A stretch of 23,177 bases of DNA from GCA-2733415 sp964635575 (GTDB taxonomy: Bacteria > Bacteroidota > Bacteroidia > Flavobacteriales > Flavobacteriaceae), in the NCBI GenBank assembly GCA_964635575.1, contig CAZWNY010000030.1:1-23177 (forward strand), read 5' to 3'. The notes under the pieces were generated by a model that worked only from the letters and a program-made list of their open reading frames with translations, ran no database searches and was not told the DNA's origin. The position numbers were made by a program, and so were the translations under genes. This document shows, piece by piece, positions 15,840 through 23,177 of this stretch (the stretch's first letter is position 1; each line of letters begins with the position of its first letter).

Positions 15840-17804
15840 TTATTGTACTATTATTTTTTTGACTATTGACTTATTTTTAGCCGAAATTTCAATAAAATAA
15901 ATACCACTACTTAAATTAAAATTTAAACTCGTGTTTTTATTAATGATTACCTTCTTTAGTCGTATTCCTTGTGTAGAAAACACACTAACTTCAGCTTGTT
16001 CTTTTATTCCTTTTATATAAACAACTCCAGATGTTGGGTTAGGGTAAATTTGTACATTAAGTGTATTAAACGTTGAAATATTTAAAGGTTGTAACCAATT
16101 ACTACCAACGTTATTTCCCCAAATATATTCAACTAAATCGGGTTGATCTATAAATGGGTTTCGGTTAAATTGCCAGGTATAAACAACATTGTTTCTATTC
16201 ATTTCAAAATCATCTGGAGGGTCGTTTCTATGCCATTCTAATAAGGTTGTCAAATCTCCTAATTGACCTGTCGGACTTGTAGTAGGATAACCATTAATTA
16301 TTGCCAAACCGTTAAACCGAACTGCCATATATAACACACTTCGTGCAACATCTCCTTTAAAACTTCCTATATTACCTGTTGGTCCATCATATTGGGTAGA
16401 GCCATAATTTTTATTACCTCTAGAGCTATTTTCTGGTCCATCTGTTGCTCTTAAAGCGTGTGCATCAGAATTCCCGTGACGAAGCGAATCCGCGTTGGTT
16501 GTCCAAAAAACAGCTTTACCATCAGCAATATCATCCATATCTATATCAAAAAATCCTCCTCGAGACCTCGGATAAGTATGCTCTCTATTCCATTTCCCTG
16601 TGCTATTGGATCCTGTTTGTAAGTCTAACTTTGGGCGTCCTTGTTCTGTGTAAAGTAACCAAACTTGGTTGCTGTTTTCTGGGTTTTGATCGGCTTCTTT
16701 TAAAATATCAAATACATCAGCATAAGTTTGTGCTCTTACAATACTTGGGTTCGCAATAATATCTTGTAATGCTTGTTTTAATTCTGCGTCAGACAAACCA
16801 TTTAAACTATCGTAATATCCTGTAGGTTGTGTGCTTGAAACGACACCATACGTTGGGTTTACTGGTGTTCCCCATAAAGCTACTACAAAGTCGTTATCAA
16901 TAATTCTAATTTCAACATTATTGTTTGACAGAATAATAGGTTCTACTAAACCTTGTAGTATAACTTTTAATATTTCATCACCTTCATCATCAGAATCATC
17001 TATCAAAGTTATGGTTGTTGTTACTGTGTTTTGTCCGTTAGGAATTGTTAATGAAAGGTTGCCTGTAAAATCAGAAGTATTAAAGTTCCCGTTACTTAAG
17101 GTGATGTTAAGGTTTAAATCGGAGGTTACATTTGCATCTGTGGTAAAAACAATATCTAATGCTTCTCCTTCATTATATTGAGGTTGAGCTATTGTTATGG
17201 TAACTCCGTTTAAAACAATACCACTACCATCATTCATTTGCCTTGGTGTTGGTGTGCCTACAAAATAACCACCACTATTATCTCTTTGGATAGATTCTGA
17301 TGTTTTATTTCCATTTTCATTTTCATTAATTTGCACAGAAACTCCTAAAAGCCCCATCAGTACGTTGTCGTCTGCATCACTAGTGTCATAAACTATTGCA
17401 TCAATTAAGTTAGTTTGTGTTGCTAAAGTTCCGTCAGGGAAATCAGAAAGACTCGCTTGATAAACCCCAATTGCATCTGCTCCGTTTTGAATTATACTTA
17501 CAGGCATTAAATGTTGTGGAAACGGAACAACAGAAGCACTTCCTATTAATAGCAAACCATTTATGTCTGTTGTTAAACCCATTAAGTCTATGGTAAAATA
17601 ACTGCTATCCATTCCGCTAGCAGAACCATTAAATAAAACAACAATATAACCATCTAAAGAAAAATTTGGAGTATCGGATTTTAATTCAATTAACTCTAAT
17701 GTGTCTACACCTGAAGTATCTACGTCTAATTCGTTAATTACAATTTGACTCAATACTATTTGATTGAATAAAAAAATTGATAATAAAAGAGTTATTTTTT
17801 TCAT
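15840..17804 (-). CDS. Secreted endonuclease I with lamin-tail-like and Calx-beta domains and a type IX sorting domain
   Basis: This 654-residue extracellular protein has a signal peptide (about 1-19). Residues about 20-185 start IVINELDVDTSG and look like a lamin-tail (LTD) domain. About 205-305 is a Calx-beta-like domain with acidic DDSDDEGDE (269-277) and IIDND (301-305), suggesting calcium binding. An endonuclease I family nuclease occupies about 310-572, with the catalytic segment WNREHTYPRSRG (405-416) and DAHALRATDGPENSSRGN (447-464). Residues about 583-654 form a type A type IX secretion sorting domain (VQIYPNPTSG, ending SIVKKIIVQ). The enzyme should cleave DNA at the cell surface or outside, for nutrient scavenging or biofilm DNA turnover. 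A -7 element lies 20 bases before the ATG. Domain boundaries are estimated by eye; the nuclease and sorting domain are the surest parts. Confidence 0.9.
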   Translation of the reverse strand: MKKITLLLSIFLFNQIVLSQIVINELDVDTSGVDTLELIELKSDTPNFSLDGYIVVLFNGSASGMDSSYFTIDLMGLTTDINGLLLIGSASVVPFPQHLMPVSIIQNGADAIGVYQASLSDFPDGTLATQTNLIDAIVYDTSDADDNVLMGLLGVSVQINENENGNKTSESIQRDNSGGYFVGTPTPRQMNDGSGIVLNGVTITIAQPQYNEGEALDIVFTTDANVTSDLNLNITLSNGNFNTSDFTGNLSLTIPNGQNTVTTTITLIDDSDDEGDEILKVILQGLVEPIILSNNNVEIRIIDNDFVVALWGTPVNPTYGVVSSTQPTGYYDSLNGLSDAELKQALQDIIANPSIVRAQTYADVFDILKEADQNPENSNQVWLLYTEQGRPKLDLQTGSNSTGKWNREHTYPRSRGGFFDIDMDDIADGKAVFWTTNADSLRHGNSDAHALRATDGPENSSRGNKNYGSTQYDGPTGNIGSFKGDVARSVLYMAVRFNGLAIINGYPTTSPTGQLGDLTTLLEWHRNDPPDDFEMNRNNVVYTWQFNRNPFIDQPDLVEYIWGNNVGSNWLQPLNISTFNTLNVQIYPNPTSGVVYIKGIKEQAEVSVFSTQGIRLKKVIINKNTSLNFNLSSGIYFIEISAKNKSIVKKIIVQ

Positions 17805-17823
17805 TTTTACCTAAGGTTTTTTG

Positions 17824-17831
17824 CAAATATA
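17824..17831 (-). promoter_or_regulatory. Candidate -7 element for the secreted endonuclease gene
   Basis: On the minus strand this reads TATATTTG followed by CA, a very common Flavobacteriaceae -7 form. No TTG is found at the expected distance further upstream. It lies only 20 bases before the start codon, so the leader would be about 12 bases long. Confidence 0.5.
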
Positions 17832-17913
17832 ACAATCAAAAAAGTTAATTGTCGTTTTTTTAAAATTAAAACTTAAGTAGCTTCTTGTTAAGAATATAAC
17901 AACAACTAAACTA

Positions 17914-18204
17914 TCATAAGTACATCCAAAAAACGATAAATGCAATCATAAGGGTTGCTAAAACTACACCTCTTGCTTTATATTCTAAATCTTTTTTTAA
18001 TAAATAAAAAAACGTGCCTAATATAGGTGTTGATCCTAGTGCTAATAACATCCAAAAACGCCCACCATTTTTAAAGAGATAAAAAGTACTTATAAATGTA
18101 GTTCCTTTTGCATTAGCAATAATATAGATGCAAATTGCTATTCCAATTACAGCGGTTAATAAGCCTAATATAAATCCTATTAAAATTTCTTTTTTAATCT
18201 TCAA
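17914..18204 (-). CDS. Small three-helix membrane protein, function unknown
   Basis: This 96-residue hydrophobic protein has three likely membrane helices (about residues 7-29, 48-67 and 76-95), with basic residues at the N-terminus (MKIKKE) and in the loop KKDLEYKAR between helices 2 and 3. I do not recognise the family and assign no function. The start codon is probably TTG at 18204, lying inside the last codons of surE so that the two genes overlap by 11 bases; a GGAG sequence lies just upstream. The overlap suggests translational coupling and shared transcription from the surE promoter. No in-frame ATG precedes the first helix. The overlap and the hydrophobic pattern make a real gene likely. 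Confidence 0.72.
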   Translation of the reverse strand: MKIKKEILIGFILGLLTAVIGIAICIYIIANAKGTTFISTFYLFKNGGRFWMLLALGSTPILGTFFYLLKKDLEYKARGVVLATLMIAFIVFWMYL

Positions 18205-18961
18205 AACTCCATGTATTTAAGTGTTGTATAAAATGATGTGCGGTTAAATCAAACTGAACAGGAACAATGGTTGCATATCCGTTATTTAATGCATGAATAT
18301 CGGTATCATCTCCTTTGTCTAAATTTTTAAATGTACCTGTTAGCCAGTAATATTCTTTACCTTGTGGGTTCGTTCTTTTGTCAAATTCTTCAATCCAATT
18401 AGATTTTGCTTGTCGGCAAATTTTAACTCCTTTTATTTCATCTTTCGGAAAATTTACATTGAGTACAATACCTTCTGGTAAACCGTTTTTTAACACCTTT
18501 TTAGCAATGTTTTTAATATGTTTTTTAAGGTGTTTAAAGCTTGCATTCCAACTATGGTCTGATAATGAAAACCCGATAGACGGTATTCCTTCAATACCTG
18601 CTTCAATAGCAGCGCTCATGGTTCCCGAATATAAGACATTAATAGCTGAATTGGATCCGTGATTAATACCCGAAACACATAAGTCGGGTTTTCTATTTAA
18701 AATTTCATTTACAGCTAATTTTACACAATCGGCAGGAGTTCCTGAACAACTGTATTCAATTTGAGGCCCATTATTTAACGTCAACGCTTCAATATGCAAT
18801 GTAGAATCTAACGTAATTGCATGTCCCATTCCGCTTTGCGGACTATCGGGCGCAACTACAAAAACATCACCTAACTCATTCATTACTTCTATTAAAGTTC
18901 TAATACCAGGTGCTGTTATGCCATCATCATTGGTAATTAATATTAACGGTCTATCGTTCAT
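18194..18961 (-). CDS. surE: 5'/3'-nucleotidase SurE
   Basis: SurE is a metal-dependent phosphatase acting on nucleoside monophosphates and short polyphosphates, linked to stationary-phase survival. The 255-residue protein shows all four metal-site residues of the family: D12-D13 in TNDDGITAPG, S43 in PDSPQSGMGH (E. coli Ser39) and N100 in SGINHGSNS (E. coli Asn92). The downstream YSGTMSAAIE segment is also typical. The start is ATG, preceded by a short TA-repeat tract (about 18963-18975). The 3' end overlaps the small membrane protein gene by 11 bases. It diverges from the protease gene at 19120. Confidence 0.95.
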   Translation of the reverse strand: MNDRPLILITNDDGITAPGIRTLIEVMNELGDVFVVAPDSPQSGMGHAITLDSTLHIEALTLNNGPQIEYSCSGTPADCVKLAVNEILNRKPDLCVSGINHGSNSAINVLYSGTMSAAIEAGIEGIPSIGFSLSDHSWNASFKHLKKHIKNIAKKVLKNGLPEGIVLNVNFPKDEIKGVKICRQAKSNWIEEFDKRTNPQGKEYYWLTGTFKNLDKGDDTDIHALNNGYATIVPVQFDLTAHHFIQHLNTWSFED

Positions 18962-18992
18962 TTATATATATATATTTAGGGCTGCTAAAGTA

Positions 18993-19000
18993 CAAAAATA
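18993..19000 (-). promoter_or_regulatory. Candidate -7 element for surE
   Basis: On the minus strand this reads TATTTTTG, a full match to TAnnTTTG, 31 bases before the surE start codon. No TTG is seen 19-20 bases further upstream, so only half of the promoter pattern is supported. Confidence 0.45.
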
Positions 19001-19119
19001 GTGTAAATTAGCATCGTTATTTATCGCTAAGAAAAAATATATTCGTAAAACTCGACTTTGGTACGTTTTTTTCAGTAAATTGAGCTATTAATAATTTCTT
19101 ACCCCAAAAACAGAAATAA

Positions 19120-21252
19120 ATGAAGAATTTTAAAATAATAACCTTAGTTTTTGTAATTGCCATTTCCTCATGCAGTTTCACTACAAAAACATTCGAAAAC
19201 CCTGATGAAGATAAGTTATTAATCGATTTGATAACCTATGTGTTAGAAAGAGGACATTACAATCCTAAAACAATTAATGACGATTTTTCAAAACATGTTT
19301 TTAATAATTTTATAGAAGAATTAGATCCTTTAAAACGATATTTTTATGCGTCTGACATTAAAGAGTTTGAAAAATATAAAACAAAAATAGATGACCAAAT
19401 AATTAATAAAGAAATTACCTTTTTTAATATTGTATATAGTAGATTGATACGTAGGTTGGAAGAAACTCAAAAATTATCATTAGCGATTTTAGAGCAACCT
19501 TTTGATTATAAAAAAGACGAAACAATTGATCTTGATTATGAGAAACGAAGCTATGTACAAAACAAACGAGAAATGAAAAATCGTTGGCGAAAACAATTAA
19601 AACTATCAACTATTGGTTCTTATAATGATAAATTAACTCCTTCTGAAACCAAAACAGATTCGTTAACGGTTTCTAAAAAACCCCTATCTAAAGTAGCGGC
19701 AGAAAAAGAAGCACGTTTAAAAACAAAAGAAAATTTGAAGGAAATGCATGAGTTTATAAACGATTTAGAACGTAAAGATTATTTTACCATCTACATTAAC
19801 GCAATAGTGTCCGAGTTTGACCCTCATACTTTTTATTTTGCACCAAGAGATAAAGAACGTTTTGACCAAAGCATGTCAGGTAAACTAGAAGGTATTGGCG
19901 CTCGATTACAAAAGAAAAATAATGAAATAAAAATAATGTCATTAATTTCAGGCGGACCAGCATGGAGAGGACAACAACTAGAAGTAGGCGATATAATTAC
20001 AGCAGTTAGGCAAGAAAACGAAACAGAATCTACAAGCATTTTAGGTGTTCGTATCGATAATGCTGTAAAACTGATAAAAGGGCCAAAAGGAACAAATGTA
20101 TATTTAACTATAAAAAAAATAGATGGTTCTCTATCAGAAATTGTAATAGAAAGAGATATTGTAGCGTTAGAGGAAACCTACGTAAAAACTGCTTTAATAA
20201 AAAATAATGGTCGAAAATTTGGATTAATAAATCTACCTAAATTTTATATTGATTTTAAAGATTATAAAGAAAGTAGAAACGCCGCATCGGACGTTAAAAA
20301 AGAAATTATTAGACTTAAAAAAGCAGAAATAGAAGGCTTAATTATCGATTTAAGAGGTAACGGTGGAGGATCTTTACAAACAGTTGTAGACATGGCAGGG
20401 TTATTTATAAAAGATGGACCTATTGTACAAATAAAAACTGCGGGAGAAAATAAAAAAGTATTAAAAGATACCGATAAAAATATATTTTGGGATGGACCAT
20501 TAGTAATTTTGGTTAATGAATTATCAGCATCAGCATCAGAAATTTTAGCCGCCGCTTTACAAGATTATAAACGAGCAATAATTATAGGTAGTAAACAAAC
20601 TTATGGCAAAGGAACTGTGCAAAATATAGTCGATTTAAATCAATTTATACGCAACAATAATAAAGATGTAGGCGCTTTAAAAATGACGACACAAAAGTAT
20701 TACCGTATAAATGGAGGGTCTACTCAATTAGAAGGTGTAAAAAGTGATGTTGTTGTGGTAGATAGATATAGCTTTATTGATATTGGCGAAAAAGATCAAG
20801 AAAATCCATTGCCGTGGGATAAAATAAGTCCTGCAAATTATAAAGTTTGGAATGGTTTTATAAATTATGAAGAAACGATAATAAATAGCACAAAACGCAT
20901 GCAAAATAATTCGCAATTAAAATTAATTGAACAACAAGCAAAATGGTATAAAAAACAATCAGATGACAATATAGTATCTTTAAATTACCAAAACTATATA
21001 GCCGAATATAAATTAATTGAAAAAGCATCTGAAAAATTTGACGCTTTAAAAGAGTATAAAAACAATTTAGTAATAAAGCCTTTACCATACGAACAAAAAC
21101 TAATGGAAAAAGATAGTGTTTTAGCAAAAAAACGGAATACGTGGCACGAGTATTTAACTAAAGATGTATATATCGATGAAGCTATAAATATATTGGAAGA
21201 TTTACAATTAAACAACGATAATAAAAAATATAAATTAGCGCTTAAAAACTAA
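19120..21252 (+). CDS. prc: Tail-specific (carboxy-terminal processing) protease, S41 family lipoprotein
   Basis: This 710-residue periplasmic serine protease degrades or trims envelope proteins from their C-termini. The N-terminus is a lipoprotein signal with a lipobox ending at C18 (AISSC), so it is probably membrane-anchored. A helical N-terminal domain (about 28-250) precedes a PDZ domain (about 255-345, with GIGARL and GDIITAV). The S41 core follows: LIIDLRGNGGGSL (407-419), nucleophile S471 in SASASE and lysine base K497 in TYGKGTVQ, placed as in E. coli Prc (Ser452, Lys477). The C-terminal region 560-700 is helical and charged. The length is normal for the Prc subgroup and larger than CtpA. 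No upstream TAnnTTTG match was found. The ABC permease starts 34 bases downstream, suggesting an operon. Confidence 0.93.
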   Translation: MKNFKIITLVFVIAISSCSFTTKTFENPDEDKLLIDLITYVLERGHYNPKTINDDFSKHVFNNFIEELDPLKRYFYASDIKEFEKYKTKIDDQIINKEITFFNIVYSRLIRRLEETQKLSLAILEQPFDYKKDETIDLDYEKRSYVQNKREMKNRWRKQLKLSTIGSYNDKLTPSETKTDSLTVSKKPLSKVAAEKEARLKTKENLKEMHEFINDLERKDYFTIYINAIVSEFDPHTFYFAPRDKERFDQSMSGKLEGIGARLQKKNNEIKIMSLISGGPAWRGQQLEVGDIITAVRQENETESTSILGVRIDNAVKLIKGPKGTNVYLTIKKIDGSLSEIVIERDIVALEETYVKTALIKNNGRKFGLINLPKFYIDFKDYKESRNAASDVKKEIIRLKKAEIEGLIIDLRGNGGGSLQTVVDMAGLFIKDGPIVQIKTAGENKKVLKDTDKNIFWDGPLVILVNELSASASEILAAALQDYKRAIIIGSKQTYGKGTVQNIVDLNQFIRNNNKDVGALKMTTQKYYRINGGSTQLEGVKSDVVVVDRYSFIDIGEKDQENPLPWDKISPANYKVWNGFINYEETIINSTKRMQNNSQLKLIEQQAKWYKKQSDDNIVSLNYQNYIAEYKLIEKASEKFDALKEYKNNLVIKPLPYEQKLMEKDSVLAKKRNTWHEYLTKDVYIDEAINILEDLQLNNDNKKYKLALKN

Positions 21253-21286
21253 AAACAATAGCTCTTTTTATGATAAAAAAAACGCT

Positions 21287-22399
21287 ATGAGTAATCAAAA
21301 ACCAACATCGTTAACAGGTATTGCGCTCCAAAAATTTAAAAAAGATTTTTGGGGCGTTTTAAGTTTTTGGTATATTGTATTGTGTGGGTTTGTCGCTGTT
21401 TTTGCGTATGTGTTAGCACCAGATACTTCTCAAAACGCAAACCAAATGCACATTTCAATTCACTCAAAATCACCAGGATTTACGGTTAAAATGCTTACAA
21501 TACCACAAAAAAGTACCGTATCGCAAACTTTTATAAATAAACTTTTTTTTGGAACAGAAACATTAGATACTGAAGTTCCTATCGCTAATTATAAAATAGA
21601 AGATAACTTATTAATCGTTACACCATATTCCGAATTAAAAACAGTAGCATTCACAAAAACGTATCCATTATCAGCTTTTAAAAATAGTACAAGCATCTCA
21701 AATGTAGTTTTAGAAAATATTAACCAAAAAACCTTTTATTTAGGTACCGACAAATATGGTAGAGATTTATTAAGTAGAGTATTAGTAGGCACTCGCATAT
21801 CGTATGCTATAGGTTTTGTAGCGGTTTTAATTTCATTAATAATTGGTATTTTTTTTGGAGGCATAGCAGGATATTATGGCGGTAAAATAGATGCTATAAT
21901 TATGTGGGTTATTAATATTGCGTGGTCTATACCTACATTACTATTGGTAATTGCCATCACTTTAGCGTTAGGAAAAGGGTATTGGCAAGTATTTATTGCA
22001 GTAGGTTTAACCATGTGGGTAGAAGTAGCACGCGTAGTGCGTGGGCAAATATTAAGTGTAAAAAAAGAACAATACGTAACTGCTGCAAAAGCATTAGGCT
22101 TTTCGGATTTCCGAATTATTTTTAAGCATATATTACCTAATATTTTAGCGCCCGTAATTGTAATTTCAGCAGCGAACTTTGCCGCAGCAATTTTAATAGA
22201 AAGCGGATTAAGTTTTTTAGGTATTGGCGCACAGCCTCCAACTCCTAGTTGGGGCGCAATGATAAAGGATCATTATTCATACATTATTTTAGGAAAACCT
22301 TATTTGGCAATTATACCAGGTTTAGCAATTATGAGTTTAGTAATGGCATTTATGCTTATTGGTAATGCTTTGCGTGATGCACTTGATGTTAAAAAGTAA
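21287..22399 (+). CDS. DppC/OppC-type ABC transporter permease with enlarged extracytoplasmic loop
   Basis: This 370-residue inner-membrane protein is one half of a peptide/nickel-type importer channel. TM1 is at about 24-44. The family signature LGTDKYGRDLLSR (152-164) leads into the transport domain with TM helices near 171-198, 203-227, 232-252, 285-306 and 340-360. The EAA loop that contacts the ATPase is VTAAKALGFSDFRIIFKHILPN (264-285). DppC-type proteins have a short loop between TM1 and the signature; here it spans about 45-149 and is strand-rich, an insertion of perhaps 70 residues. The partner permease, ATPases and binding protein are not adjacent. The gene follows the Prc-type protease after 34 bases. 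The exact substrate is unknown. The start is ATG. Confidence 0.88.
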   Translation: MSNQKPTSLTGIALQKFKKDFWGVLSFWYIVLCGFVAVFAYVLAPDTSQNANQMHISIHSKSPGFTVKMLTIPQKSTVSQTFINKLFFGTETLDTEVPIANYKIEDNLLIVTPYSELKTVAFTKTYPLSAFKNSTSISNVVLENINQKTFYLGTDKYGRDLLSRVLVGTRISYAIGFVAVLISLIIGIFFGGIAGYYGGKIDAIIMWVINIAWSIPTLLLVIAITLALGKGYWQVFIAVGLTMWVEVARVVRGQILSVKKEQYVTAAKALGFSDFRIIFKHILPNILAPVIVISAANFAAAILIESGLSFLGIGAQPPTPSWGAMIKDHYSYIILGKPYLAIIPGLAIMSLVMAFMLIGNALRDALDVKK

Positions 22400-22420
22400 T
22401 AATACCAACAAATTAGTAAA

Positions 22421-22462
22421 TAAAAAAGAGGTTTTGTAAATTTAGTACTAAACCTTTTATTT
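22421..22462. terminator. Bidirectional terminator between the ABC permease and OmpA-like genes
   Basis: AGGTTT (22429-22434) and GTA (22436-22438) pair with TAC (22446-22448) and AAACCT (22450-22455), with one T-T mismatch and a 7-base loop. An A-rich flank on the left and TTTTATTT on the right give T tails in both directions. It lies between converging genes and overlaps the stop codon of the OmpA-like gene at 22457. Confidence 0.7.
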
Positions 22463-23177
22463 GGCACGAAATTTTCGTTTTTTCACAATATTTTTTATAA
22501 TAATTTCCACTCGTCTATCATATTCGGCACCTTTGTTTAAAGGTACTAAATGTCGCATACCTCTATATCGCATACGCTCTTTAGCAATACCTTTACGGCG
22601 CAAATACATATATACCGCTTTTGCTCTTGCTTTTGATAGGTTTTGTTTTTTTGTTTTACGATTAATGGCATCTCTGCCAAAACGAGTGCAACATACGTGT
22701 CCTTGTATTTCTATATATAAATCGGGTCTGTCGGTTAAAACTTTAGCGAGTTCTTTTAAATGTGGAAAAGATTTTTTAGAAAACCATGCATATCCTTCTT
22801 GAAAGTGTAAATTCTCTAAAACATAACGATCGCCTATATTTATAGGTTCTATTATTTTATGTTTTATTAAGGTTTCGTTTACTTTCGGTATTATTGTAGT
22901 AATATCAATAGTTACTTTTCGGTTTAATCCTCTAACAACATCCGTTTCTACTTCATTAAATTTTTTAATAATTACTTCGCCTTTTCCTTTTACTATTTTA
23001 AATTTTTCTTTGTTTATACCAATACTTAGTAAATATGTTTTTACACTTTTTGCCCGTTTACGAGATAAAACTAAGTTAGATGCTAACGAGCCTCTATCAT
23101 CTGTATATCCATACAAAGTGATTTTTAATATTTTTTCTTTTCCTAATGTTTTTATAAATTTGGAAATCGTTTTTTTT
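22457..23177 (-). CDS. OmpA-family protein with two tandem C-terminal OmpA domains, N-terminus beyond window edge
   Basis: The frame is open to the right edge, so the true start lies outside; a TTG at 23116 falls in the middle of a domain and is not the start. About 239 residues are visible. The first OmpA-type domain, partly cut, shows LYGYTDDRGS then NLVLSRKRAKSVKTYLLSIGI and a GLNRKVTIDI end. The second follows at once: IEIQGHVCC, QNLSKARAKAVYMYLRRKGI, then a final YDRRVEIII strand. Both keep the LSxxRAxxVxxYL helix that, with an Asp and an Arg, binds peptidoglycan. The second domain has a His-Val-Cys-Cys sequence and a basic stretch where the first has YTDDRGS. The protein probably tethers the outer membrane to the cell wall. 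The tail is strongly basic (KKRKFRAK). Confidence 0.85.
   Translation of the reverse strand, partial: KKTISKFIKTLGKEKILKITLYGYTDDRGSLASNLVLSRKRAKSVKTYLLSIGINKEKFKIVKGKGEVIIKKFNEVETDVVRGLNRKVTIDITTIIPKVNETLIKHKIIEPINIGDRYVLENLHFQEGYAWFSKKSFPHLKELAKVLTDRPDLYIEIQGHVCCTRFGRDAINRKTKKQNLSKARAKAVYMYLRRKGIAKERMRYRGMRHLVPLNKGAEYDRRVEIIIKNIVKKRKFRAK

Noticed and set aside
16831..17181. A 116-codon open frame on the plus strand opposite the Calx-beta region.
   Set aside because: It lies wholly inside the secreted endonuclease gene, has no recognisable motif or start signal, and mirrors the Ser/Thr/Asp-rich minus-strand coding.
18962..18976. A TA-repeat tract suggesting an origin or unwinding element.
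   Set aside because: It is only about a dozen bases, has no DnaA-box-like cluster around it, and sits in the surE leader.
22457..23116. A complete OmpA-like gene starting with TTG at 23116.
   Set aside because: The frame continues without a stop to the window edge, and the TTG falls inside the LYGYTDDRGS core of an OmpA domain; the gene is partial.
1..23177. Possible defence island, prophage, insertion sequence, CRISPR array or RNA gene.
   Set aside because: Every gap is under about 240 bases, and I saw no repeat array, transposase, integrase, cloverleaf or target-site duplication; the long genes are housekeeping, catabolic or envelope genes with uniform composition.

Overview
This is ordinary chromosomal sequence from a member of the Bacteroidota, almost certainly family Flavobacteriaceae. 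The sequence shows AT-rich DNA, several promoter elements of the Bacteroidota type (TAnnTTTG at -7), a secreted protein with a C-terminal type IX secretion sorting domain, and Flavobacteria-like versions of MutS, UvrC, RNase R, 4-hydroxyphenylpyruvate dioxygenase (HPPD) and homogentisate dioxygenase. I see no tRNA, rRNA, CRISPR array, insertion sequence, phage gene or replication origin. No gene-free gap exceeds 300 bases; the longest is about 240. Seventeen protein genes are called, and two run off the window ends.

Layout. Positions 1-11128 are all minus strand. At the left edge lie two tryptophan/kynurenine catabolic genes, kynurenine 3-monooxygenase (partial) and 3-hydroxyanthranilate 3,4-dioxygenase, followed by two tyrosine catabolic genes, HPPD and homogentisate 1,2-dioxygenase. 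Together they form an oxygen-dependent aromatic amino acid degradation block. Next come a patatin-like phospholipase fused to an outer-membrane barrel, uvrC (nucleotide excision repair) and rnr (RNase R). From 11339 to 12293 two plus-strand genes encode RpiB and an ElaA-like acetyltransferase. They converge on minus-strand mutS (12438-15041). A small exported DUF1573 protein (15193-15648, plus) stands alone between a good promoter and a textbook terminator.

From 15840 to 18961 (minus) lie a secreted multidomain endonuclease I with a type IX sorting domain, a small three-helix membrane protein, and surE, which overlaps the membrane protein gene. From 19120 to 22399 (plus) lie a lipoprotein tail-specific protease (Prc/Ctp) and a DppC-type ABC permease with an enlarged extracytoplasmic loop. 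The window ends in a minus-strand protein with two tandem OmpA-type peptidoglycan-binding domains, whose N-terminus lies beyond the right edge.

How the genes relate: DNA and RNA maintenance (uvrC, rnr, mutS), amino acid catabolism, and cell-envelope or secreted functions (patatin-barrel, endonuclease, protease, permease, OmpA) sit side by side without forming one system. I did not find a convincing new multi-gene system. The entries most worth a second look are the secreted LTD/Calx-beta/nuclease fusion, the tandem OmpA protein with a Cys-Cys pair, the permease insertion, a perfect 13-bp inverted repeat before uvrC, and a small membrane protein that overlaps surE and starts with TTG.
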